A DNA stretch of 64,000 bases from JAAFIP01 sp031367325 (GCA_031367325.1 JANLPQ010000033.1:27390-91389); one strand, 5' to 3'; positions 32,300 through 41,313 are shown, counted from the stretch's first letter. Notes: generated by a model from the sequence alone, not told the origin. Translations and numbers: made by a program.

Positions 32300-33179
32300 A
32301 CAGCGCATTGCGCGGCTCACCGGTAATATCCGCCGCCAGTTTTACCGCCGTTTTAGTCGGTAGCTCAGCCAGCAGCAGTTGCAACACGCGCTGGCCTTGG
32401 GTGGTTTGGGCGGCTTCGGTGGCGCGGGGGTGGATGACGATGGCGAACTCGCCTTGGGTGCGGTAGGGGTCTGCGGCTAGCCAAGTGGTGATGCCTTGCG
32501 CGGGCACAGTGGCGATGTCTTCAAACTGTTTGGTGAGCTCGCGGCCCAGGGTGACGTTGCGCTCGCCTAGGGCGGCCAGTGCGGTGGCCAAGGCTTCTAT
32601 GCGGTGCGGGGCTTCTAGCAGCACCACGGCGCGGGGCTCGGTGGCGATGGTGGCTACTTGGGCTTCGCGTTCTTTGGCTTTGGTGGAGAGAAAGCCCTGA
32701 AAGATGTAGGCCCCTGTGTCGTCTGCAATGCCGGCCACGCTGAGCAGCGCCGTTACGCTGCTGGCACCGGGCAGGGGCAGCACGCGCAGACCTGCGGCGC
32801 GCACGTCTGCGGCTAGGCGCGCGCCGGGGTCGCTTACGGCGGGGGTGCCTGCGTCGCTCACATAGGCTACGCGTTCGCCTGCGCGTAGGCGGGTGATGAT
32901 GAGTTGGGCGGCCTCGCGTTCGTTATGTTCATGAGCGGCCAGCAGCGGCTTGGTGATGCCATACACGCGCAGCATGGCTTGGGTGTGGCGGGTGTCTTCG
33001 CAGGCAATGGCGTCGACCAAGCCCAGCACGTGCAAGGCGCGCAGGGTAATGTCGGCCAGGTTGCCAATGGGCGTGGCCACCACGTACAGTGTGCTTGGGG
33101 GGTAATGCTGCTGCCCTGCGGCGGCTTGGGCTGCGCCCTGCGCCAAGCTGTACGATGCGTGTAATGGTGTGGTGTTCAA
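32265..33179 (-). CDS. rsmI: 16S rRNA (cytidine1402-2'-O)-methyltransferase
   Basis: This is a SAM-dependent methyltransferase of the tetrapyrrole-methylase fold, 304 residues, modifying C1402 of 16S rRNA. Family motifs are LYVVATPIGNLADITLRALH, IACEDTRHTQAMLRVYGI, YVSDAGTPAVSDPGARL and PLPGASSVTALLSVAG. It is divergent from yraN, a widely conserved arrangement. Its 3' end is the region duplicated at 31323-31435, suggesting that this site was a target for an insertion or rearrangement. Confidence 0.95.
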   Translation of the reverse strand: MNTTPLHASYSLAQGAAQAAAGQQHYPPSTLYVVATPIGNLADITLRALHVLGLVDAIACEDTRHTQAMLRVYGITKPLLAAHEHNEREAAQLIITRLRAGERVAYVSDAGTPAVSDPGARLAADVRAAGLRVLPLPGASSVTALLSVAGIADDTGAYIFQGFLSTKAKEREAQVATIATEPRAVVLLEAPHRIEALATALAALGERNVTLGRELTKQFEDIATVPAQGITTWLAADPYRTQGEFAIVIHPRATEAAQTTQGQRVLQLLLAELPTKTAVKLAADITGEPRNALYELALSLKSDK

Positions 33180-33248
33180 TCGAATCCCAGTCTGTGGTCT
33201 ATTTTTTGTAGCGGTGGCCCGTCAGTTTTACTTTTATCTTACTTAACT

Positions 33249-33698
33249 ATGTTTTCAAATCGCGCAAACCGTGTTCAGGCTGCAACCCCAAGCATAACGA
33301 CAAATAAGCCTACCGCACCTGCTAAGTCACCCACCACCAAGCGGGTGGGCGACGCGGCAGAAGACTTGGCTTTGGCTTACCTGGAAAAACAAGGCCTGCG
33401 GCTGATAACGCGTAATTTTAAAACTCCGGGCCGTGGCGGTGGTGAGGTAGATTTGATCATGCACGCACCTGACGGTACGCTGGTATTTGTCGAGGTGCGC
33501 AAGCGGCGCAGCAGCACCCACGGTGGCGCGGCAGGCAGCATCAGCGCGTTAAAGCAGCGGCGCATTGTGTTTGCAGCGCGGCATTATCTGTCTCGGCTAG
33601 CGCGCATGCCGCCTTGCCGATTTGATGTGGTTAGCCTAGAGGGCGCGGCGGATGCACTGCAGATCGAGTGGCTGCGCGCCGCCTTTGATGCAACTTAA
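33249..33698 (+). CDS. yraN: YraN/UPF0102 family protein
   Basis: This 149-residue protein of the UPF0102 family has a predicted nuclease-like fold. A basic, poorly conserved 35-residue N-terminus precedes GDAAEDLALAYLEKQGLRLI, GGGEVDLIMHAPDGTLVFVE and VRKRRSSTHGG, the restriction-endonuclease-like core (E...D...ExR). It is divergent from rsmI, as in many proteobacteria. Its exact role is not established. Confidence 0.92.
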   Translation: MFSNRANRVQAATPSITTNKPTAPAKSPTTKRVGDAAEDLALAYLEKQGLRLITRNFKTPGRGGGEVDLIMHAPDGTLVFVEVRKRRSSTHGGAAGSISALKQRRIVFAARHYLSRLARMPPCRFDVVSLEGAADALQIEWLRAAFDAT

Positions 33699-33765
33699 CG
33701 CATGAAAATGTGTCTAAATTCATCACGCTGCCTTATCGTTAAATCTTACGCGGTATCATCACCCC

Positions 33766-34362
33766 ATGCTAGAACAAAGAATAGAAAAACACTTTATTGA
33801 TAGCGCCGACCTCAAATATCAAGCGGCCTTGGCGCTGTCTAAGCCTATCGCGCTGGCCACGCAGGCGATATTGGTCAGCGTGACTAGTGGCGGCAAGGTG
33901 TTGGCCTGTGGCAATGGTGGGTCTGCCGCCGATGCGCAGCATTTTGCGGCAGAATTTATTGGCCGTTATGAACGTGAGCGGCCCGAGCTAGGCGCTATAG
34001 CGCTCACCACCGACAGCTCTATCATCACTGCCATTGCCAACGACTATGACTTCAGCGTGATCTTCTCCAAGCAGGTACGTGCCTTGGGTGTGGCAGGCGA
34101 CGTGCTGCTGGCCTTGTCAACCAGCGGCAACTCGGCCAACATCATCGCCGCCATCGATGCAGCCCATGCGCGCGACATGACGGTGGTGGCCTTAACCGGC
34201 AAGGGCGGCGGCAAAATCGGCGCGATGCTGCGCGAAACGGATATACACATTTGCGTACCGCATGACCGCACCGCTAGGATACAAGAGGTGCATCTTTTAA
34301 CCCTACACTGTATCTGTGACGGTGTAGATACCCAATTACTTGGAGAACAGGAAACCCCATGA
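33766..34362 (+). CDS. gmhA: SIS-domain phosphoheptose isomerase / DiaA-like protein
   Basis: This is a 198-residue SIS-domain protein. Characteristic stretches are LACGNGGSAADAQHFAAEFI, ERPELGAIALTTDSSIITAI and LALSTSGNSANIIAAIDAAH. In this genomic position (after yraN, before a BON protein) it is usually called phosphoheptose isomerase or DiaA; sequence alone does not separate lipopolysaccharide heptose synthesis from DnaA binding. It overlaps the next gene by four bases (ATGA). Confidence 0.9.
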   Translation: MLEQRIEKHFIDSADLKYQAALALSKPIALATQAILVSVTSGGKVLACGNGGSAADAQHFAAEFIGRYERERPELGAIALTTDSSIITAIANDYDFSVIFSKQVRALGVAGDVLLALSTSGNSANIIAAIDAAHARDMTVVALTGKGGGKIGAMLRETDIHICVPHDRTARIQEVHLLTLHCICDGVDTQLLGEQETP

Positions 34363-35189
34363 CCATTTTGACCAAGCCCCCGCTGCGCATTACGGCAACT
34401 TTGCTGGCCAGTGCCGCCTTAGTGACCACCCTCAGCGCCTGCCTGCCCTTGATTGTGGGCGGTGCTTTTGTGGGTAGCGGGCTGGTAGCCACCGACCGCC
34501 GCACCTCGGGTACGCAGCTAGAAGACGAAGGCATAGAGCTGCGGGCCAATAGCCGCTTGCGCGGCGTGCTCAGCGACGGTGGCCACGTGAACGTGACCAG
34601 CTACAACCGCCAAGTGTTACTAACAGGCGAGGTGTCGTCAGAGGCCGAGAAAAAGCTGGCCGAAGACACCGTGACTGCGGTAGACAACGTGCAAAAAATT
34701 GTCAATGAACTCATCATTGGGCCGGTTACTGGGCTGGCCCAGCGCTCGGGCGACGTGTTGACCACTGGCAAAGTGCGCGCGGCCTTTGTCGATGCTAAAG
34801 ATATCTACGCCAATTCTTTTAAAGTAGTTACCGAGCGCGGCATAACCCACCTGATGGGCCGCGTAACCCAGCGCGAGGCAGACCGCGCTACCGAGATTGC
34901 GCGCAACACCAGTGGCGTGCAAAAGGTGGTGCGCATTTTTGACATCATCACCGAAGACGAGCTGCAACGCCAGCCGCTGGCACCGCCTAGGCCTGCCAGC
35001 AGTGCACCTGCGGCCACCAGCACGCCTGCAGTTAACAGCACGCCTGCAGTTAACAGCACGCCTGCAGTTAACAGCACGCCTGCAGTCAACAGCACGCCTG
35101 CAGTCAACAGCACGCCTGCAGTCAACAGCACGCCTGCGGCTAGCACCGCCAGCCCCGTCAGCCCACCTAAGCCCGCTGCCAGCCAGTAA
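34359..35189 (+). CDS. BON-domain lipoprotein with STPAVN repeats
   Basis: This exported protein of 276 residues has a lipoprotein-type signal (LASAALVTTLSACLPLIVGG, lipobox LSAC with Cys at about residue 28). Two BON domains follow (about 65-130 and 140-205, VNVTSYNRQVLLTGEVSSEA and GITHLMGRVTQREADRATEI), as in OsmY/DolP-type envelope proteins. The C-terminus is a Pro/Ala/Ser/Thr-rich tail with six STPAVN repeats and a seventh STPAAS. DolP-like proteins support outer-membrane integrity. It is coupled to gmhA by a four-base overlap, the order found in many betaproteobacteria. The tail length is likely to vary between strains. Confidence 0.92.
   Translation: MTILTKPPLRITATLLASAALVTTLSACLPLIVGGAFVGSGLVATDRRTSGTQLEDEGIELRANSRLRGVLSDGGHVNVTSYNRQVLLTGEVSSEAEKKLAEDTVTAVDNVQKIVNELIIGPVTGLAQRSGDVLTTGKVRAAFVDAKDIYANSFKVVTERGITHLMGRVTQREADRATEIARNTSGVQKVVRIFDIITEDELQRQPLAPPRPASSAPAATSTPAVNSTPAVNSTPAVNSTPAVNSTPAVNSTPAVNSTPAASTASPVSPPKPAASQ
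35019..35144 (+). repeat. 18-bp tandem repeat in the BON gene
   Basis: Six consecutive copies of AGCACGCCTGCAGTTAAC (three with GTTAAC, three with GTCAAC) and a degenerate seventh. Each carries CTGCAG. The unit keeps the reading frame and encodes STPAVN. Confidence 0.97.
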
Positions 35190-35329
35190 GCCCAGCCGCC
35201 TTGGCTGGCACTTGGTGTGGGCTACCTCATTTCGTACCTGACATGTAACCCGATTGCTGCGACAATGTAATTTGATTACAAGCCCGCTGGGTATTGGTCA
35301 ACTATCGGCATCAGAGAGAGACTACGCCC

Positions 35330-36775
35330 ATGGACACCCGCATCCCCCGCCACGCCACCAAAATTGTGGCCACCCTTGGCCCCGCATCCAACACGGTAGA
35401 ACTGCTAGAGCAAATGATCAACGCCAAAGTCAGCGTGGTGCGGCTGAACTTTAGCCACGGCACGGCGCAAGACCATATCAACCGCGCTGCCATGGTGCGC
35501 GAGGCGGCGCGCCGCACGGGCCGCGAGGTCGCCATCATGGCCGACCTGCAGGGCCCCAAAATTCGTGTGGGCAAGTTTGCCAAAGGCAAGGTCATGCTGG
35601 AGGCGGGCAAAAAATTCATACTCGATGGCCTGCGCACCGAGCTGGGCGACATTGACGCTGTGGGCCTAGACTACAAAGACCTGCCGCGTGACGTACGCGC
35701 AGGCGATGTGCTGCTGCTGAACGATGGTTTGATTGTGCTGACGGTTGACAGCGTGAAAGGCGAGTCGGTGTACACCACCGTCAAAGTGGGCGGCGAGCTG
35801 TCTAACAACAAAGGCATTAACAAACAAGGCGGCGGTCTGACAGCCCCCGCGCTGACCGCCAAAGACATGGACGACATTAAAACCGCCATGTCGTTCCAGG
35901 CCGACTATGTGGCGGTGAGCTTTCCGCAAAACGCCACCGACATGGAGATGGCGCGCCAGCTGTGCAACGTGGCCGGGGCTGAGTACAAACACAAGCCGGG
36001 TTTGATCGCCAAGATCGAGCGCGCCGAGGCCATCCCGCACTTGGAATCCATCCTCAAAGCCAGCGATGGCATTATGGTGGCGCGCGGTGACTTGGCTGTC
36101 GAGGTAGGCAACGCCGCCGTGCCCGCACTGCAAAAACGCATGATCAAAATGGCCCGCGAGATGGACAAGTTTGTCATCACCGCCACACAGATGATGGAGA
36201 GCATGATCACCGCGCCCGTGCCCACCCGCGCCGAGGTAAGCGACGTGGCCAACGCTGTGCTAGACGGGACGGATGCCGTGATGCTGAGCGCCGAAACCGC
36301 GTCGGGCAAATACCCGCTCGAGACCGTGCAGCAAATGAGCAGCATTTGCGAAGCGGCCGAGCAAGCCGAAAGTGTCGAGCTGGACGCCGACTTAACCGGC
36401 AAGCGGTTTGATCGCATTGACCAGTCCATTGCCATGGGCGCGCTGTTTACCGCCCACCACCTGAACGCCAAAGCCATCGTGGCGCTGACTGACAGCGGAT
36501 CGACCGTGCTGTGGATGAGCCGCCACCGCATTCATGTGCCCATTTATGCGCTGACCCCGCGCATCGCCACACAGCGCAAAATGGCCATTTACCGCAACGT
36601 ACGCCCCCTGCTGATGGACACCAGCATCGACCGCGACAGCGCCCTCACGCAGGCTGAAAACCACCTGAAAAAACGCGGCATTGTGCAAACCGGCGATGTC
36701 TACGCCATTACCTGTGGCGAGCCGATGGGCGCGCCGGGCGGCACCAATATGCTCAAAATTTGCCGCGCAGCGTAA
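35330..36775 (+). CDS. pyk: pyruvate kinase
   Basis: This enzyme converts phosphoenolpyruvate and ADP to pyruvate and ATP, 481 residues. Visible motifs are KIVATLGPASNTVELLEQMI, VRLNFSHGTAQDH, IMADLQGPKIRVG and the active-site region GIMVARGDLAVEVG with the metal-binding ITATQMMESMI, EVSDVANAVLDGTDAVMLSA. ATG 35330 fits the family; an upstream frame has no support. The gene is followed by a strong terminator and then the fructose-bisphosphate aldolase gene. Confidence 0.96.
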   Translation: MDTRIPRHATKIVATLGPASNTVELLEQMINAKVSVVRLNFSHGTAQDHINRAAMVREAARRTGREVAIMADLQGPKIRVGKFAKGKVMLEAGKKFILDGLRTELGDIDAVGLDYKDLPRDVRAGDVLLLNDGLIVLTVDSVKGESVYTTVKVGGELSNNKGINKQGGGLTAPALTAKDMDDIKTAMSFQADYVAVSFPQNATDMEMARQLCNVAGAEYKHKPGLIAKIERAEAIPHLESILKASDGIMVARGDLAVEVGNAAVPALQKRMIKMAREMDKFVITATQMMESMITAPVPTRAEVSDVANAVLDGTDAVMLSAETASGKYPLETVQQMSSICEAAEQAESVELDADLTGKRFDRIDQSIAMGALFTAHHLNAKAIVALTDSGSTVLWMSRHRIHVPIYALTPRIATQRKMAIYRNVRPLLMDTSIDRDSALTQAENHLKKRGIVQTGDVYAITCGEPMGAPGGTNMLKICRAA

Positions 36776-36852
36776 ACACGGCTGCGGCACTTTTTACCGT
36801 ACAAGCTGTCGCGAACCCGCCGAACTCTCCTCCCCTAGCCCCACAACCCCAC

Positions 36853-36894
36853 GCCCCCGAGTCCACGCATTGCCGTGGAGTCGGGGGCTTTTTT
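36853..36894 (+). terminator. rho-independent terminator after pyk
   Basis: GCCCCCGAGTCCACG (36853-36867) pairs with CGTGGAGTCGGGGGC (36874-36888) with one mismatch around a 6-base loop. A run of six T follows. Confidence 0.93.
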
Positions 36895-36931
36895 ATGCAC
36901 GCAACGTTACGTGCCTGATACATCAGCAGTT

Positions 36932-36980
36932 TTACTATTAATTTCATAGCTGTTTGAGCAGGTTCTACGGCCTAGAACAC
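36932..36980 (+). repeat. family A repeat
   Basis: TACTATTAATTTCATAGCTG, TTTGAGCAGG and TTCTACGGCCTAGAAC form a forward intergenic copy. The last part matches the copy at 60089 rather than the GGATTTACTTGGG version. Confidence 0.85.
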
Positions 36981-37139
36981 TGATTTGATGCTTAAAAAGT
37001 AGTGTTTTAAGAGGCTAAATGCACCCTGGCAGCCTGCAAAAACCACTGCCAGAGCCGTTAAAATCAACCGAGTTACAAAACGGTTACCAACTTTTAAACC
37101 ACTTCGTTCCATCTTTACTGCATTTCAAGGGAATTTTTT

Positions 37140-38204
37140 ATGGCACTCGTCTCCATGCGTGAACTGCTCGACCACGCCGCTACCCACGGCTACGGCATCC
37201 CCGCTTTTAACGTGAACAATTTAGAGCAGGTGCAAGCCGTGATGGCCGCTGCCAACGAAGTGGGCGCTCCCGTCATCTTGCAGGCCAGCGCGGGCGCACG
37301 CAAATACGCAGGCGAGGCTTTTCTCAAGCATTTGATTTTGGGCGCGATAGAGTCTTACCCTCACATACCGGTAGTCATGCACCAAGACCATGGCCAAAGC
37401 CCGGCCATCTGCCAAGGCGCGATCAACCTGGGCTTTAGCTCGGTAATGATGGATGGCAGCCTGGAAGCCGACGGCAAAACCATCGCCAGCTACGAGTACA
37501 ACGTCGAGGTCACCCGCAAAGTAGTAGACATGGCCCACCAGCAGGGCGTGTCGGTCGAAGGCGAGCTAGGCTGCCTGGGCAGCCTGGAGACCATGCAAGG
37601 CGACAAAGAAGACGGCCACGGAACGGATGCCGTGATGACCCGCGAGCAGCTGCTCACCGACCCTGAGCAGGCCGCCGACTTTGTCAAGCGCACCCAGCTG
37701 GACGCGCTGGCCATTGCCATTGGCACCAGCCACGGCGCGTACAAATTTACCCGCAAGCCTACGGGCGATATTTTGGCGATTGACCGGGTGAAAGAGATCC
37801 ACCGCCGCCTGCCCAACACGCACTTGGTGATGCATGGCAGCTCTAGCGTGCCGCAAGACCAGCTGGCCATCATCCGCGCCCACGGCGGCAGCATTGGCGA
37901 GACCTATGGCGTGCCGGTGCCAGAGATTCAAAAGGCCATCCAGTTTGGCGTGCGCAAGATCAACGTAGACACCGACATTCGTCTGGCCATGACGGCGGCG
38001 GTGCGTAAGTTTTTGGTTGAAAACCCGGACAAGTTTGACGCCCGCGAATGGCTAAAACCCGCCCGTGCCGCCGCGCAGGCTATTTGCCAGCAGCGCTATG
38101 TAGAGTTTGGCTGCAGCGGGCAGGGCAGCAAGATCAAGGGCCACAGCTTGCAGGTGGTGGCGGGGCAGTATGCCAAGGGGGAGTTGGCGCAAGTGGTGCA
38201 GTAA
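37140..38204 (+). CDS. fba: class II fructose-bisphosphate aldolase
   Basis: This zinc-dependent aldolase of 354 residues interconverts fructose 1,6-bisphosphate with dihydroxyacetone phosphate and glyceraldehyde 3-phosphate. Features are YGIPAFNVNNLEQVQAVMAA, the metal and substrate site VVMHQDHGQSP, VEGELGCLGSLE, AIGTSHGAYKF and VMHGSSSVPQ, followed by GVRKINVDTDIRLAMTAAVR. It is of the CbbA/Fba type common in betaproteobacteria. It follows pyk, giving a small glycolysis/gluconeogenesis pair. Confidence 0.96.
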   Translation: MALVSMRELLDHAATHGYGIPAFNVNNLEQVQAVMAAANEVGAPVILQASAGARKYAGEAFLKHLILGAIESYPHIPVVMHQDHGQSPAICQGAINLGFSSVMMDGSLEADGKTIASYEYNVEVTRKVVDMAHQQGVSVEGELGCLGSLETMQGDKEDGHGTDAVMTREQLLTDPEQAADFVKRTQLDALAIAIGTSHGAYKFTRKPTGDILAIDRVKEIHRRLPNTHLVMHGSSSVPQDQLAIIRAHGGSIGETYGVPVPEIQKAIQFGVRKINVDTDIRLAMTAAVRKFLVENPDKFDAREWLKPARAAAQAICQQRYVEFGCSGQGSKIKGHSLQVVAGQYAKGELAQVVQ

Positions 38205-38305
38205 GGCTGCCGATTTTCGGTGGTTTAGCTGGCGGCTAGGGGCTTGCTCTGCACAGAGGTTGCTCGGACAGGCTTCGCGTACGCGCCGCATCGTGCGGCG
38301 TACCC

Positions 38306-38664
38306 ATGCCAAACGGACCTGCGGCCCTTTACTGTTTGTCATAGGCACACCGCACACTGCCACGCTGAACGGGGTTGGGCGCGTGGCTGGTGAACAGGCT
38401 GCTGGCTGTAGCAGATTTTGGTGATTTTGGTGTTCTGGAGGCATTTTTAATGATATAAAAGTGCTTCTAACTCAAGTAAATCCTGCTCAAACAGCTATTA
38501 AATTTGTAGTATGCTCAGTCGCTAAACGAGCAGATCTTGATCCCAGTACGTCGCTATTCCACGCCAACGCGACACCTTCGCACCCAACCCCAGCCCAGTA
38601 CAAGCGCGCCGGTGTGGACTGTGTCTTATGACAAACAATAAAGGGCCGCAGGTCCGTTTGGCAT
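38306..38664. repeat. large imperfect inverted repeat (MITE-like)
   Basis: The left arm starts ATGCCAAACGGACCTGCGGC (38306) and the right arm is its near-exact reverse complement, ending at 38664. The outer 44 bp differ at about three positions. A weaker match (GGGGTTGGG region) extends the arms to about 90 bp each. The interior includes a family A repeat. No transposase is encoded. Confidence 0.7.
38466..38512 (-). repeat. family A repeat
   Basis: CTAACTCAAGTAAATCCTGC, TCAAACAGCTATTAAATTTG and TAGT form a reverse copy. Confidence 0.85.
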
Positions 38665-38768
38665 AGGACACAGGCCGCAGTGGCGCGCGTTCTAGAACAA
38701 AGCAATCAAGCTGCGATAATTCAATTTCTACCCCTACCGTAGTAAATTTTTCAGCGCGAGATATTTTT

Positions 38769-39677
38769 GTGACTACTTCAGCAGCCTCTTCCTTGCACAC
38801 TTCTAACATCACCTCATTGCCGCTCTTGGCGCGCGGCAAGGTGCGTGACAACTATGCTGTGGGCAGCGACCGTATTTTGATGATTGCCAGCGACCGCTTG
38901 AGCGCGTTCGACGTCATCATGGGCGAGCCTATTCCCGGCAAGGGTGCGCTGCTGACGCAAATGGCGCTGTTTTGGTTTGCCAAGCTGGGCCATCTGTGCC
39001 CTAACCATTTAACCGGCGACGCCCCCGAGAGCGTGGTGACCGAGGCCGAAAAATCGCAGGTCACCGACCGTGCCATGCTGGTCAAACGCTTAAAGCCATT
39101 GCCGGTAGAGGCCGTGGTGCGCGGTTATTTAGCCGGTAGCGGCTGGGCCGAATACCAGCACAGCCATTCGGTGTGCGGTGTGCTGCTGCCAGCGGGATTG
39201 CAAAACGCGTCTAAATTGCCCCAACCTATCTTTACGCCCGCTGCCAAAGCCGCCATGGGCGAGCATGATGAAAATATAAGCTTTTCGCAGATGGAGGCCG
39301 TAGTTGGTGTTCAGCTAGCTAGCAAAATCAGAGCAATTAGCATCGCTATCTACAAAGCGGCAGCTGAGTTTGCGCTGACCAAAGGCATCATCATTGCCGA
39401 CACCAAGTTTGAATTTGGCCTGGACACCGATGGCACGCTGACGCTGATGGACGAGGTGCTAACGCCTGACAGCTCGCGCTTTTGGCCTGCGGAAACGTAT
39501 GCACCGGGCAGCAACCCGCCCAGCTATGACAAGCAGTTTGTGCGCGATTGGCTAGAAACCGCCACCGTGGGCGGCAAGCCATGGGACAAAACAGCGCCTG
39601 CGCCGCATTTGCCTGCCGATGTGATTGAGCACACGGCCCAAAAGTACCGTGATGCGCTGCAGCGGCTGACGAGTTAA
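38769..39677 (+). CDS. purC: phosphoribosylaminoimidazole-succinocarboxamide synthase
   Basis: This SAICAR synthase of purine biosynthesis has 302 residues and a GTG start at 38769. Family motifs include RGKVRDNYAVGSDRILMIAS, DRLSAFDVIMGEPIPGKG, VVRGYLAGSGWAEY and the Asp-rich IADTKFEFGLDTDGTLTLMD, then DEVLTPDSSRFWPAE. It is of the shorter fungal/betaproteobacterial type. It precedes the lipopolysaccharide-transport genes but is probably a separate unit. Confidence 0.95.
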   Translation: MTTSAASSLHTSNITSLPLLARGKVRDNYAVGSDRILMIASDRLSAFDVIMGEPIPGKGALLTQMALFWFAKLGHLCPNHLTGDAPESVVTEAEKSQVTDRAMLVKRLKPLPVEAVVRGYLAGSGWAEYQHSHSVCGVLLPAGLQNASKLPQPIFTPAAKAAMGEHDENISFSQMEAVVGVQLASKIRAISIAIYKAAAEFALTKGIIIADTKFEFGLDTDGTLTLMDEVLTPDSSRFWPAETYAPGSNPPSYDKQFVRDWLETATVGGKPWDKTAPAPHLPADVIEHTAQKYRDALQRLTS

Positions 39678-39795
39678 AGCGCCTATCAGGCCTTTATTTC
39701 ACCGTATATAAAGTAATTGTGGCGGCGCGGTGGCCTTGCCGCTGTAGATGAGCAGAAGCCGCGACTACAATGGTGGCAGCAAGATTCATGCCGCC

Positions 39796-40467
39796 ATGCA
39801 AAAAACCTCTACTTTCACCCTAGCGTCCGTTATTTTGGCCCTTTGCACGGCGGCGCTAGCGCTGTCTGGCAGTGCCGTTTGGGCTGAAAAAGCCGACCGT
39901 AATAAACCCATGAACGCCGAGGCCGATACCTTGCGGTATGACGATCTCAAGCAAACCAGCGTTTTCACAGGCAATGTAGTGATTACCAAAGGCACCATCA
40001 TCATTCGCGGCGCGCAAGTGGACGTGCGCCTGGACCCCGAGGGGTACCAGTTTGGCACGGCGGTAGAAAAATCGCCCAAGCGGGCATTTTTTAGGCAAAA
40101 GCGCGATGTCGAGCGTGGCGCGATAGAAGAGTGGATTGAAGGCGAGGCCGAGACTATTGTGTACGACGGCAAGGCCGACACTGTCACCTTCAGCAAAAAC
40201 GCCATTTTGCGCCGCTACAAAGGCGCTGCGGTTAGCGACGAAACGCAGGGCAACCAAATTGTGTATGACAACACCACCGACGTGTTTAACGTGGTCGGTG
40301 GCCCGGCTAATGCGACAGCAGCTAACCCCACTGGCCGCGTGCGCACGATGATCAGCCCCAAGCAAGCCGTCATCGCCCCTGCTGCCACCCCCAGCTCTAG
40401 CCCGGCCCCGGCCACGCCAGCGGCCAAGCTGCGCCCCGCGCCCAGCCTAGGGGGAGAGCCTAAGTGA
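39796..40467 (+). CDS. lptA: lipopolysaccharide transport periplasmic protein LptA
   Basis: This periplasmic bridge protein of lipopolysaccharide transport has 223 residues and a signal peptide (LASVILALCTAALALSGSAV, cleavage near VWA-EK). The OstA-like beta-jelly-roll is recognised in MNAEADTLRYDDLKQTSVFT, GNVVITKGTIIIRGAQVDVR and NAILRRYKGAAVSDETQG. The C-terminus is Pro/Ala-rich. It overlaps lptB by four bases (GTGA). The usual upstream partner lptC is not present; purC occupies the position. Confidence 0.92.
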   Translation: MQKTSTFTLASVILALCTAALALSGSAVWAEKADRNKPMNAEADTLRYDDLKQTSVFTGNVVITKGTIIIRGAQVDVRLDPEGYQFGTAVEKSPKRAFFRQKRDVERGAIEEWIEGEAETIVYDGKADTVTFSKNAILRRYKGAAVSDETQGNQIVYDNTTDVFNVVGGPANATAANPTGRVRTMISPKQAVIAPAATPSSSPAPATPAAKLRPAPSLGGEPK

Positions 40468-41279
40468 ACGCGCACACTGCCACGCAAGAGCACGCCTTTG
40501 CACAAGCCGGGCAGCTGCAGCCATCTGACGGGGCGGGCCTGCGCCGGCTGACCGCGCAAGGCCTGCAAAAAGCCTACGGCGCACGCAAGGTGGTGAAAGA
40601 TGTTTCGCTGTCGGTAGCGCAGGGCGAAGTGGTGGGTTTGTTGGGGCCTAACGGCGCAGGCAAAACCACCTCGTTTTATATGATCGTGGGGTTGGTGCGC
40701 GCTGACGCAGGCACCATCACCATCAACGGCCAGCGGGTTGAACGCTTGCCTATCCATCGCCGCTCGCGTTTGGGTTTGAGTTATTTACCGCAAGAAGCGT
40801 CTATTTTTCGCAAGCTGACGGTGGCCGAGAATGTGCGCGCTGTGCTAGAGCTGCAGCGTGACGATGCAGGTAAAGAGCTGTCTAAAACCGAGATCGAACA
40901 CCGCTTGCAAGGTTTGCTCAAAGACCTGCGGGTTGATCATCTGCACGACTCGCCCGCACCCGCTTTGTCGGGTGGTGAACGCAGGCGGGTTGAAATCGCC
41001 CGTGCTTTGGCTACTGGCCCACAGTTTATTTTGCTAGACGAGCCGTTTGCGGGCATTGACCCGATTGCGGTGATTGAGATCCAACGCATCATCAGTTATT
41101 TAAAATCACGCGGCATTGGTGTACTGATTACCGACCATAACGTACGCGAAACCCTGGGTATTTGCGACCACGCCTTCATCATCAGCGATGGTCATGTACT
41201 AGCGCAAGGCACCCCTAAAGAGATAGTGGAGAACGCCGATGTTCGCCGCGTCTATTTGGGTGAGCACTTTCGCATGTAA
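40464..41279 (+). CDS. lptB: lipopolysaccharide export ATPase LptB
   Basis: This cytoplasmic ATPase drives lipopolysaccharide extraction by LptFGC. It has 271 residues and a GTG start overlapping the lptA stop. Walker A is GPNGAGKTTSFYMIVGL, the signature is LSGGERRRVEIARALATGP, Walker B is FILLDEPFAGIDPIAV and the switch is ITDHNVRETL. About 25 extra N-terminal residues precede the conserved core. It is followed by rpoN, the standard order in proteobacteria. Confidence 0.96.
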   Translation: MNAHTATQEHAFAQAGQLQPSDGAGLRRLTAQGLQKAYGARKVVKDVSLSVAQGEVVGLLGPNGAGKTTSFYMIVGLVRADAGTITINGQRVERLPIHRRSRLGLSYLPQEASIFRKLTVAENVRAVLELQRDDAGKELSKTEIEHRLQGLLKDLRVDHLHDSPAPALSGGERRRVEIARALATGPQFILLDEPFAGIDPIAVIEIQRIISYLKSRGIGVLITDHNVRETLGICDHAFIISDGHVLAQGTPKEIVENADVRRVYLGEHFRM

Positions 41280-41313
41280 TCTAGATGGTTCGTACGTTTT
41301 TCAGACTACAACC

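Larger units (their letters stand above)
36776..37139. other. pyk-fba intergenic region
   Basis: This 364-bp gap holds the pyk terminator (36853-36894), a family A repeat (36932-36980) and the presumed fba promoter and leader. No reading frame with family similarity is visible. Confidence 0.7.
38205..38768. other. 564-bp gap holding an inverted-repeat element
   Basis: Between fba and purC no gene is apparent. The gap contains the two arms of an imperfect inverted repeat (38306-38395 and about 38576-38664), a hairpin at 38279-38300 (ACGCGCCGCA/TGCGGCGTAC) and a family A repeat at 38466-38512. Confidence 0.6.

Noticed and set aside
34805..35146. Antisense frame across the STPAVN repeat
   Set aside because: Its repeated sequence is just the reverse strand of the tandem repeat inside the BON gene.
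39266..39345. A repeat-like GCTAGCTAGC region within purC
   Set aside because: It lacks the core and flanks of family A and encodes residues compatible with normal PurC sequence.
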